In this document: positions 1 through 6,782 of the stretch, piece after piece
Numbering within the stretch: position 1 is the stretch's first letter
How the letters are laid out: each line of letters begins with the position of its first letter
Origin: Acidobacteriaceae bacterium KBS 89
GTDB taxonomy: Bacteria > Acidobacteriota > Terriglobia > Terriglobales > Acidobacteriaceae
Length of the DNA stretch: 64,000 bases
Assembly: GCA_000381605.1 (NCBI GenBank)
Contig: KB906760.1
Location: forward strand, 62,001-126,000
Direction of reading: 5' to 3'
Made by a program: the position numbers and the translations under genes
The notes under the pieces: model-generated
What the model was told of the DNA's origin: nothing
Databases searched by the model: none
What the model saw: the letters and a program-made list of their open reading frames with translations, nothing else

Positions 1-378
1 GACTCAGTGCTCGGCATCGTGATGATCATTGGAATCCTTGGAGGTGGATTTTGGTGGGTGCATTCTTTCCTAGAGGATTCAGGTTGGATTTCGCACGTCT
101 TCACTGTGAATATGTACATGCGGGACAACTGGCTCGAAGGTGAGAACCGAGTCTGTTTCGGCGTCCAAGACAATCAGACGCCCAATGGACAACGACAGTT
201 CACATCTCTCTGGTGCCCCGACATAGCAGAAGATATTGCTCCTCACAATATTTCGATAAGGTTTTGGGGGAAGACATATCGACCGGACTCGAAGGTCGTT
301 GATGAATTTGCGGGCACCAGTTTTCAATGGCGTTGTGCCCGTCGTCGCGACGGATTCGATTGCTATGCGATTAATTGA
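1..378 (+). CDS. hypothetical membrane-anchored protein, 5' end outside window
   Basis: The reading frame is open to the left edge, so the true start may lie outside; internal GTG at 7 and ATG at 22 are alternatives. The N-terminal part is a glycine/isoleucine-rich hydrophobic stretch (IIGILGGGFWW) that should act as a membrane anchor or uncleaved signal. A soluble domain of about 100 residues follows, with four cysteines (Cys50, Cys70, Cys110 and Cys119, counted from the GTG at 7) that could pair outside the cytoplasm. I do not recognise the family. It lies at the left end of the putative island and is the only plus-strand gene before 4.1 kb. Confidence 0.5.
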   Translation, partial: DSVLGIVMIIGILGGGFWWVHSFLEDSGWISHVFTVNMYMRDNWLEGENRVCFGVQDNQTPNGQRQFTSLWCPDIAEDIAPHNISIRFWGKTYRPDSKVVDEFAGTSFQWRCARRRDGFDCYAIN

Positions 379-469
379 TGAGGCAGGAATAGGAAATGCG
401 GCCAGAAAAGATGGCGGTGTCAGAAATCCAATGTTTGCGAAACGGCGGTATTAGTAGCCAGCCACGATC

Positions 470-679
470 TTATCGTTTTCCATTGGACTTCCCTGAACGA
501 TAGACAGGCGACGCCTTGGGTTTGTGATGCGTTTTGGGCATCCAATTCCCGCCATAGTTCTTTGCTACTACCCTGAGCCCACATGCAGCACAAGGCTGCG
601 AAAGGAATTCAGTGTCCGGGTTGGCCTTGATCGTCAGGATGGTGGCATCACTGAAATAGCTCTTACTACATATTGCCAT
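470..679 (-). CDS. small CxxCG zinc-ribbon-like protein (69 aa)
   Basis: The ATG at 679 has a strong GAGAGGAG Shine-Dalgarno a few bases upstream, which decides the start over longer upstream codons. The protein has one clear motif, CAACG followed about 15 residues later by W-x-P-x-x-H-H, which looks like a CxxC...HH metal site, then a basic tail. A second protein of the same pattern is encoded at 39710-39892. It lies 11 bp downstream of the 691-1176 gene on the same strand, so the two are probably co-transcribed. Function is unknown; zinc binding is inference. Confidence 0.6.
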   Translation of the reverse strand: MAICSKSYFSDATILTIKANPDTEFLSQPCAACGLRVVAKNYGGNWMPKTHHKPKASPVYRSGKSNGKR

Positions 680-690
680 GATGCTCCTCT

Positions 691-1176
691 CTACAAACGG
701 ACGGACGGCCTGTCTTCTTCCGTCCACTGCCGATAAGTCGCGACGAGCCTTTCTGCATCGTGATCCCATTGGTAATTGGTGAAATACACTGTCTGCGAAA
801 GGCTCTCATAAACAAGTTCCAAACCCAACTTGTGGTCCCATCCATTGTAATACTGAGCCAGTTCTGGAAGAGTAATAAAGTTCGTCGGTGCCAACGATGA
901 TGAGATGGGATCCTTGGGATGCATGCCTTTGCCGTGGAGGGCATAGCGGATATTTAATGCCGGACCGTTGCCCTGGTTGATGAGTTTGTCGTCCCCGTCG
1001 CTATCCCTAAAGAATGCAATAAAGGGTGCGATAGACGCTTCGTTCTGCTTTTGTGCCAAACCTACCAGCTTGTTCGTAGCAGCGACATATTGTGCGACCT
1101 TTATAAGAGTAAGGAATGTGAGGAATGCAATAGCCCACGTTCCCAATGCTGTCCAATCAATCGTGCAGTGCGACAT
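691..1176 (-). CDS. hypothetical protein with N-terminal membrane helix (161 aa)
   Basis: Residues about 10-30 form one transmembrane helix (WAIAFLTFLTLIKVAQYVAA). A short coiled linker follows, then a soluble domain containing N-Q-G-N-G-P-A-L-N. That signature recurs in small membrane-anchored proteins of accessory regions whose soluble part probably folds as a beta sandwich. Topology suggests a cytoplasmic or periplasmic domain tethered to the inner membrane. It is likely in an operon with the small CxxC gene downstream. I cannot assign a function. Confidence 0.6.
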   Translation of the reverse strand: MSHCTIDWTALGTWAIAFLTFLTLIKVAQYVAATNKLVGLAQKQNEASIAPFIAFFRDSDGDDKLINQGNGPALNIRYALHGKGMHPKDPISSSLAPTNFITLPELAQYYNGWDHKLGLELVYESLSQTVYFTNYQWDHDAERLVATYRQWTEEDRPSVRL

Positions 1177-1363
1177 AATTATTTCATCCTTGTCGTTGGA
1201 TTGTGCGTTCGTTATTCGGCGAGCGGCTCATTTATATCTTTAATTGCGCCCTTGGGACTTTTTTTGCTTCCTTGGGATTCTTTCCGTAATACCTCATTGC
1301 AATCGTCGCAGGTAGTTCTTCTGGTGGTTGGCATCTGGATTTGCGTCATCGGTACCCCTTGCC

Positions 1364-1400
1364 AAAGAGCCAGACCAACGGGGCATGCAAACGGCTCTTT
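1364..1400. terminator. bidirectional hairpin terminator
   Basis: A perfect 8-bp inverted repeat AAAGAGCC / GGCTCTTT (1364-1371 and 1393-1400) encloses a 21-base loop. The stem ends in T on both strands, so it could stop transcription of the minus-strand HEPN gene (ending 1468). The remaining sequence from 1177 to 1467 shows no convincing gene. Confidence 0.5.
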
Positions 1401-1467
1401 TTATCGGGAATGGCATTTGAACAATAATGGCAATAAGCCTCTAAGTTTTCGGCGAATGCGGTGCGGA

Positions 1468-2403
1468 CTATCCGAAGGTTTTTTCGACACTCTGATCTGA
1501 AGCGAACAGTTCCGAGAACCTCGTGTCGGTACTGGCTTGGAGAAGAGAAAGCCTTAAAACGGTTTCAAATCGATTGTATTGTTCGATGAGATTGTCACTC
1601 ACTTCAGTGAAACTCAAGGCAGTGCCGTGTACAAAGGCTGACCGGTCACGGTAGAGAGATTCCGCTTCGTCTGGCGTCAGTGTAAGACCGACCATGCGTG
1701 CCAATTTGGGGGCTCTCGCTTTGAACTGCGCTGTCGCTTGATATTGAGACACCTTAAAGAGACTTTCAAAAGATGTCACGAGTGAAGCAACTCGCTGGTC
1801 AAGATAGTAACTATGAAATGCGTGATCAATGTGTTTTCGTGCTCTCTTAACACGGTCGGGTGCGTTCAGGTTGTAATGCGGCAGGCGGTCTCGAAGTTGC
1901 TCCAGTTCACACAGGCTCAACCAGTCACGCCAATGGGAAGCGACAATCCAAGCGTGGGTACCATATCCTTGAGTGTGCCCCGGCACTATGGTTCTGAGGT
2001 TTCCATTTCGGAAATAAAGGCGGGCTGAATGGTGCGTCGAGGCGGTGGTCGGGTGAATAAGGCGAGACAGGAAGAGAATCCTGCCCAGTAGGACATCCTT
2101 GTCCCAAAAGTAGTAATCCTCGCTGGCTGGCTCTACCCGGCGGCAAAAGGCGTAGCGGTATCCATATTGCCGAGCTGGATTGAAATTAAATCCGGGGGAC
2201 TCACAGGCGCTGAAGACCGTCTCGCCTAGAATGTTCATCGGGAGTCGTCCAATCCATACATTGAAACCCAGCGAAAAATCTTCTTCAGGCGGCGGACATT
2301 CCTGCCAGTCTTCGTACTGCGCTATGAAAGCACCCGTGGACTGAAGTAGGACGTCGAAGATGATTTCTTCGCCTAGATTGCGGCTAACCATTAGACTGCC
2401 CAT
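1468..2403 (-). CDS. Apea-like HEPN domain protein (311 aa)
   Basis: The C-terminal third contains the R-x4-H signature of HEPN ribonuclease/nucleotide-binding domains (R254-S-A-F-V-H259, in YRDRSAFVHG) within a helical region typical of Apea-like HEPN modules. The N-terminal 170 residues are unrecognised. The start at 2403, or ATG at 2391, overlaps the end of the upstream Mrr-like nuclease gene (stop at 2384), so the pair is probably translationally coupled. HEPN proteins often act as RNases in toxin-antitoxin and abortive-infection systems. That role here is inference from motif plus partner. Confidence 0.65.
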   Translation of the reverse strand: MGSLMVSRNLGEEIIFDVLLQSTGAFIAQYEDWQECPPPEEDFSLGFNVWIGRLPMNILGETVFSACESPGFNFNPARQYGYRYAFCRRVEPASEDYYFWDKDVLLGRILFLSRLIHPTTASTHHSARLYFRNGNLRTIVPGHTQGYGTHAWIVASHWRDWLSLCELEQLRDRLPHYNLNAPDRVKRARKHIDHAFHSYYLDQRVASLVTSFESLFKVSQYQATAQFKARAPKLARMVGLTLTPDEAESLYRDRSAFVHGTALSFTEVSDNLIEQYNRFETVLRLSLLQASTDTRFSELFASDQSVEKTFG

Positions 2404-3328
2404 ATAGTTCCCGCATGTCCTCTACGCTTTCTGGAAGCGCATGGACAGTGACCATTCTTATCATTGCCTTGACCGCAAGATTTTCTTTATTAGGAATCTC
2501 ATTCCACCCTGGCATCTCACCACGCGCTATTCGGACAAAGTCGAGGTTTTCAGTTTCTATCTTTTTGGTGATGATGGAATTGTTCTGGTCGTCCCTAAAA
2601 CCTTCTGTTTTTACCCCCATAGGTCCGAGAAAATGATGCAAACTGACATTGATATGTGCGTCTATTTGAGTATGGACGTTGTTGGATCCTTCTTTGATAA
2701 TGACGTGGTCTGCAATGGTGACGGTATGCTTTCCGGGTGTCTGTAGACTCTCGTCCTCATGCCATTTCTTACCTAGCAAGACCAAGATCGGGCCGAGGGG
2801 CTTCCCCTCAATATCGAACGTCTCAGTAAATGGGAAGTTTGTTTTTATTTCTTCAACCGGACCGGTGAACGGATAGTCCGGAACGGAGATGAACAAAACA
2901 GTCCAATTATCAATTTTTACGTGGCTAATGAGAACCGGAACCGATACTGCGGATGGCCAATCGGAGTCTTCGCTACCGAGGTACGTCCGCGTCTCGATGC
3001 CTGCCGACCGAGCCATATTTATCGCCGCTGGTGTATATCCGTTCGTGCTGATCATCACGGCTTTATTGGCTCGTACGTCATTCGCTAAACTCTTGAATGC
3101 GCCCATATCAATGACGTCCACAGGGCCTGCATAATCTTTGCAGTCGATGACGAGCAACATATCGTAGTTTGCCAGCCTGAAACGAATCGTAATCTCGATT
3201 TGCCGCTCGACGCCTGACTCGAATCCCATGATCGAATCGTCATATTTGATCTTCGCGCCCGCTGGTATGAGTTCGGCGTGCATTTGGTGAATAACTTTCT
3301 CAAATCGCTTCCATTTTGGCTCTGCCAT
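2384..3328 (-). CDS. Mrr-like PD-(D/E)XK restriction endonuclease (314 aa)
   Basis: From ATG 3328, residues about 10-115 match the restriction-endonuclease fold of the Mrr_cat type: a leading helix, then G-V-E-R-Q-I-E-I (acidic residue near 45), then V-I-D-C-K-D-Y (Asp62/Lys64), then P-V-D-V and the V-M-I-S-T-N-G-Y-T strand. Relatives usually carry Asp at the first and Glu at the second acidic position, so the two acids look swapped. The C-terminal 200 residues are an unrecognised beta-rich domain that may read target or partner. Upstream in-frame codons exist, but MAEPKWKRFE fits the domain start. It is the first gene of a two-gene unit with the HEPN gene and is probably cytoplasmic. Confidence 0.7.
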   Translation of the reverse strand: MAEPKWKRFEKVIHQMHAELIPAGAKIKYDDSIMGFESGVERQIEITIRFRLANYDMLLVIDCKDYAGPVDVIDMGAFKSLANDVRANKAVMISTNGYTPAAINMARSAGIETRTYLGSEDSDWPSAVSVPVLISHVKIDNWTVLFISVPDYPFTGPVEEIKTNFPFTETFDIEGKPLGPILVLLGKKWHEDESLQTPGKHTVTIADHVIIKEGSNNVHTQIDAHINVSLHHFLGPMGVKTEGFRDDQNNSIITKKIETENLDFVRIARGEMPGWNEIPNKENLAVKAMIRMVTVHALPESVEDMRELYGQSNG

Positions 3329-3499
3329 GATGGATAACGATCTCACCGCGTTATCGTAAATACAATAAAAAAGCTTTGTTCGGCTGTAGACAACCTCGAT
3401 TAGAATTGCGCACCCGTTGACATGGAGTCCATGAGATCTTCCGGGGAGGCACCCTGGGCGCATCTGGATCCTTGTGTCGTGATGGGAATTGCAGGATCT

Positions 3500-3906
3500 T
3501 CATTTCGTTTTCAGTTTGCCATACTGCTCATCTGACAAGTTGACGTAGTTGCTGCCTCTGCTCCAGGCGCGAAGGCTGCGTTCAAACTCTGGCATGTTCT
3601 CAGGATTACAGCGAATCACGAATGACCGCAGACCGTCCACCGTTGCGAAGTGATAGTAACGGGTCTTGGAACCAATGCGGGTCTGGCAGTCTGCCTCTAT
3701 GAAGTGAATACTCCAGAGGTTGCCGTACAGTTGGAAATTGAGCAGGACGCGGGGCATGGCCGAATTGTAGGGCCGCTGCGCGAGTCCTCTGGTTGTGGAC
3801 AGAAATAAGGACCCAATGGGTTGTGCCACTCCGCAACGGGACCATTTTTCCTAAACTCAATACCCACCCAAGTTGTATTGTTCAAAATCCACGTATCACC
3901 GATCAT
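3500..3906 (-). pseudogene. hypothetical protein gene, probably frameshifted
   Basis: Two overlapping minus frames each look protein-like over part of this span. From ATG 3906 the first about 35 codons (MIGDTWILNNTTW...) read well and then turn low-complexity and Cys/Ser-rich. From about 3757 to 3500 the neighbouring frame reads as a regular protein ending in D-E-Q-Y-G-K-L-K. One shift near 3790-3830 would join them into one protein of about 135 residues. Alternatively these are two small overlapping genes. A strong Shine-Dalgarno (AAAGGAG) precedes a 17-codon reading frame at 3964-3911, just upstream. Confidence 0.35.
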
Positions 3907-3910
3907 CCTC

Positions 3911-3964
3911 TTAGGGGCATACCTCAAGAGTCGCAGAGGTTAGCCCCAATCGGGTCATGAACAT
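3911..3964 (-). CDS. possible 17-residue leader peptide
   Basis: ATG at 3964 follows GAAAGGAG at good spacing and opens a short frame (MFMTRLGLTSATLEVCP) that ends at TAA 3911, four bases before the next ATG at 3906. It may be a leader coupled to the downstream gene, or the displaced N-terminus of that gene. No attenuator hairpin was recognised. Confidence 0.25.
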   Translation of the reverse strand: MFMTRLGLTSATLEVCP

Positions 3965-4157
3965 TGCACTCCTTTCACCACTGCAATCGCGTTGAACAGA
4001 TGTAACCTGCGGTATTGCTTCAACTTGCGAGATCCTGCCACGCTCACACGAAAGTGGAATACGCGGCTACCCCTTTGGGTAACTGTAGTAACACTTTTTT
4101 CCCTATACAACAAAGGTGCAATTGAAAAAGGCAAATGCAAGAAAGGGGTAGTGGCAG

Positions 4158-4256
4158 ATGTTTGAGGGGATGAAGTGGTTGGATGTATTGGTACTGTTGC
4201 TAACCCACCTGGTCATACTGTGGCAAAAGATCAGGCCGGACTCTAAGAAGAAGTAA
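4158..4256 (+). CDS. 32-residue single-helix membrane peptide
   Basis: ATG 4158 opens a 32-residue peptide with an acidic-aromatic start, one hydrophobic helix (LDVLVLLLTHLVILW) and a basic tail (KIRPDSKKK). A GGGG-type Shine-Dalgarno is at 4144-4148, and a second ATG at 4170 follows GAGGGG. Size and architecture resemble type I toxin peptides such as Ldr or Fst, but there is no sequence match I can claim. It stands about 100 bp before the DUF2971 gene on the same strand. Confidence 0.4.
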   Translation: MFEGMKWLDVLVLLLTHLVILWQKIRPDSKKK

Positions 4257-4359
4257 AGATTTGACCTTTCACAAGGAAGGGGGGGGGACTACGTGGATTG
4301 GTAGCCCCCTCACTCTAACCCCATGCACGACTTCTCCATCTCGTTTCGTTTATATAGTC

Positions 4360-5199
4360 ATGTGTATGGAAATCATCCGAAGTTTCTTGTCACAGCGCCC
4401 CCCATCGAACATTTTTCACTATACAAGTGCGGCGGCTACCATAAATATTCTCACTTCGGAAATCAAACACCTCCGAGCGACGAACATTCGCCATCTCAAC
4501 GACTCGTCAGAATACAGAGGGGCACAAATCCGTGTGATTCAGGAAATGAATCGCCGAGGGCGTGCGGATTTTGTCAGAGTCCTTTCTGGAGGTCAACAAG
4601 TCAATACGCTTCAGGCTATTGGCCAAACGGCATTTGACCTGGCGAGTCTGAACGACCCTGTTTTCGTGGTTTCGTTCTCAGAAGAGGAAGACCTCTTGAG
4701 CCAATGGAGAGCCTACTGCCCCCACGGGGATGGTTATTCGTTGGGTTTCGATGCCTCTGATTTTCCAGGCAATGCAGCGGAGGAAGTGACGCTGGTCAAG
4801 TGTGTCTATACAGCTGAAGATGCCGCTGGACTGTGCAACGCCCTTATTGAAAGTTGGGATCAACAGGAAGACGACCAACCTCCAGATATGAATCGGATGA
4901 TCGGAGACTGTATGGCCATAATGGCGGCTGTTAAACATCCTGGTTTCGCTGAGGAAAAAGAATGGCGATTGGTTGGTACTGGAGGCAATCAACCCAAGAA
5001 ATTTAGGTCTGGACGACACGGTATCGTCCCTTATATCGAAGTACCGTTTGGAATACCGCAAGGGCTTCGTCTCAAATCGGTCTGTCTCGGACCAAACAGT
5101 GACAAAGAGGCAGCGCGAGTAGCCATACGGTCAGTCGCTGAAATGAGTGGATTCATGGAGCTCGAATATAACGTCTCCCATACCCCATTTCGGGGCTAA
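4360..5199 (+). CDS. DUF2971 domain protein
   Basis: The protein has the family landmarks: an N-terminal H-Y-T-S motif (IFHYTSAAATINIL), N-D-S-S-E-Y, then F-V-V-S-F-S-E-E-E-D-L-L-S-Q-W-R-A-Y with G-Y-S-L-G-F-D, and late F-A-E-E-K-E-W-R-L. Length of about 279 residues is normal for the family. The frame extends upstream to 4261, but that part is unlike coding sequence, so ATG 4360 or 4366 is preferred; no clear Shine-Dalgarno is visible. The biochemical role of DUF2971 is unknown to me; members often sit in accessory and defence-rich regions. No membrane segment or signal peptide is seen. Confidence 0.75.
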   Translation: MCMEIIRSFLSQRPPSNIFHYTSAAATINILTSEIKHLRATNIRHLNDSSEYRGAQIRVIQEMNRRGRADFVRVLSGGQQVNTLQAIGQTAFDLASLNDPVFVVSFSEEEDLLSQWRAYCPHGDGYSLGFDASDFPGNAAEEVTLVKCVYTAEDAAGLCNALIESWDQQEDDQPPDMNRMIGDCMAIMAAVKHPGFAEEKEWRLVGTGGNQPKKFRSGRHGIVPYIEVPFGIPQGLRLKSVCLGPNSDKEAARVAIRSVAEMSGFMELEYNVSHTPFRG

Positions 5200-5303
5200 T
5201 GAACATGATGAATAGCTTGGATTGCGGACATTAAGGGGTGTTAGGCGAGGTAATCTAAGTGGATTCCATCGTCGGACACGGCAGGTTTATTCGTTGACAA
5301 ACA

Positions 5304-6494
5304 TTAAGCAGTCCACTTAATCGAATTGATTTTGGCCTGCGTGTGGGCGTGCTCTTGTGGCTTTAGGTACCGCATTGTCGAAGCCAAGTCACTGTGTCCC
5401 ATCATTGTTTGAACTGTCTTGAGATCCAACCCTGACCGCAACAATTGGGTGCAGTAGGTGGCGCGGAACTTGTGCAGGAACCACCGTTCGCATTCTTTCC
5501 GAACCTTGCACCCCTCGCAGTGCCCACAGTTAAGTCCTGCCGTCCTGACCAGCAGTTTCAGTAGTCGCAGCAGGTGTGTGTTGGGCCTATCGTTGACATT
5601 GCCGAGCACGAACCGCTTCTCTGGGTTTGCCTTCTGATACGACTTCAGGATTCTCAACAATTCATCAGGCAAGGGAACTGACCGCTCTTCCTTGTCCTTA
5701 ATTCGGAATCCGAGATTAGGTTTTGAATGGATTGTGAGTGTCTTGGTGGGGTACGAAATGTCTGTCCATTCGAGGTACATTGCCTCCTGCTCCCTCAACC
5801 CCGTCATCAGGAGCACTTTAAAGATGAGCTTGTGGTACGGGTCCGATAGGGATGCGAAAAAGGGATTCAAATCCCCGTTCTCATAAATCTCAGGAAGGGT
5901 TTTATCGAACTTGGGTGGTTTCTTGCCCTTGATCGTTTCTGGCACGCCACAGTAGGTCAGGAACGCTTTCACGAGAACGTTGCGATTGTGAACCGTCCTC
6001 GCACTCCGTGTCCTCTTCAGTGCCTTGTGGTGGCCGGTAATGTCATCTGCTGTTATCTGGTCGGCATACGTGCGCCCTGTGCCAGACAGAAACTCATCAA
6101 TGGCGAGACGATAGGACTTGGCAACTACATGTGCGTCACGATCATGGGCGGCCTGGACAAATTTGTCGGCATACTTGGACAGAGAGATGCGTCCTGCCTC
6201 TTCCACTAGGACAGTTCCGCTGGCCACTGCCGCATCTCTTGCAATCAGCAGTTGAGCCTGCTTGTCTCTTTCCTGTAAAGCATCTTGAGCATTATTGCCC
6301 ACGCTCCGGTACACCGGCTTTGCACCTTCATAGAAGCGAAGTTGGTATTGGCCCTCCGTGTATTCGCGTGGCTTGCCGTCTACCAGAACATAGTTGGGCC
6401 TGATTCGTCCGTTGCCTCCCATCGCAACGGGATACCGTCGCCAGCCTTTAGGGGTCTTGCAGTATCTGAGCAGAACAACCTTGCGATTCGCCAT
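5304..6494 (-). CDS. tyrosine recombinase/integrase (396 aa)
   Basis: A complete phage-type integrase. An N-terminal arm/SAM-like region (about 1-200) is followed by a catalytic domain with Arg234 (TGLREQEA), Lys266/268, H341-K-F-R344, His367 (GHSD) and nucleophile Tyr376 (MRYL). Between the Lys and the HxxR box it carries an insertion with four cysteines (C323, C326, C329, C335), a possible zinc knuckle. It is transcribed leftward. Its start lies about 80 bp from a tRNA-Ser 3'-end copy, the usual arrangement of integrase and attachment site at an island edge. It probably catalyses integration and excision of the island to its left. Confidence 0.9.
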   Translation of the reverse strand: MANRKVVLLRYCKTPKGWRRYPVAMGGNGRIRPNYVLVDGKPREYTEGQYQLRFYEGAKPVYRSVGNNAQDALQERDKQAQLLIARDAAVASGTVLVEEAGRISLSKYADKFVQAAHDRDAHVVAKSYRLAIDEFLSGTGRTYADQITADDITGHHKALKRTRSARTVHNRNVLVKAFLTYCGVPETIKGKKPPKFDKTLPEIYENGDLNPFFASLSDPYHKLIFKVLLMTGLREQEAMYLEWTDISYPTKTLTIHSKPNLGFRIKDKEERSVPLPDELLRILKSYQKANPEKRFVLGNVNDRPNTHLLRLLKLLVRTAGLNCGHCEGCKVRKECERWFLHKFRATYCTQLLRSGLDLKTVQTMMGHSDLASTMRYLKPQEHAHTQAKINSIKWTA

Positions 6495-6573
6495 TTGATA
6501 GCCTCTTAAGGTCTATTACCTAGCTAAAATCTAACTAAGAGACTGTATCATATTGTAAATAAAGGTTAGCAAG

Positions 6574-6595
6574 GCGAATCCCCCATTCTCCGCCA
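6574..6595 (+). other. attachment-site remnant: copy of a tRNA-Ser 3' end
   Basis: The 22 bases match the T-loop 3' half plus acceptor strand of a tRNA-Ser gene and end in TTCTCCGCCA. The sequence 5' of it is AT-rich and cannot form the rest of a tRNA, so this is a 3'-end copy and not a gene. A transcription terminator follows at 6643, as expected for the original downstream flank of a tRNA. I read it as the right attachment site of the island, with the full tRNA expected to the left of this window. Confidence 0.6.
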
Positions 6596-6642
6596 TCATC
6601 TTGTTTTAGGGCGTCCACACACATCCTAAGGAATAATCCAAA

Positions 6643-6671
6643 CCTCAGCAAATGCTGGGGTTTTGTGTTTT
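6643..6671 (+). terminator. rho-independent terminator
   Basis: A 7-bp stem CCTCAGC / GCTGGGG (one G-T pair) with a four-base loop is followed by TTTTGTGTTTTT. It lies about 50 bp after the tRNA 3'-end copy and before the P4-type integrase, consistent with a tRNA terminator left at the insertion site. Confidence 0.6.
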
Positions 6672-6709
6672 TAGTGTCCAATGGCGTACGATGGAAGCCG
6701 CGTCACGGC

Positions 6710-6750
6710 GGGGGTACTTTTGGGGGTATCTCATTCTTGATTTGGGGGTA
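6710..6750 (+). repeat. three GGGGGTA direct repeats upstream of integrase
   Basis: GGGGGTA occurs at 6710-6716, 6722-6728 and 6744-6750, the last two preceded by TT. The cluster lies 30-70 bp before the P4-type integrase start. Direct repeats in this place are commonly arm-type integrase binding sites; that function is inference. Confidence 0.5.
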
Positions 6751-6782
6751 CATTGCCCCAAGATGCGGTTTGGAGGATAAGC

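Noticed and set aside
1051..1500. 149-codon plus frame
   Set aside because: Mostly antisense to the 691-1176 gene and the terminator region; Cys/Arg-rich, not protein-like.
3955..4140. 61-codon minus frame
   Set aside because: Weak start and no protein pattern; the strong ribosome site in it serves the 3964 frame.
6574..6595. Functional tRNA-Ser gene
   Set aside because: Only the 3' part is present; upstream bases cannot form the other arms.
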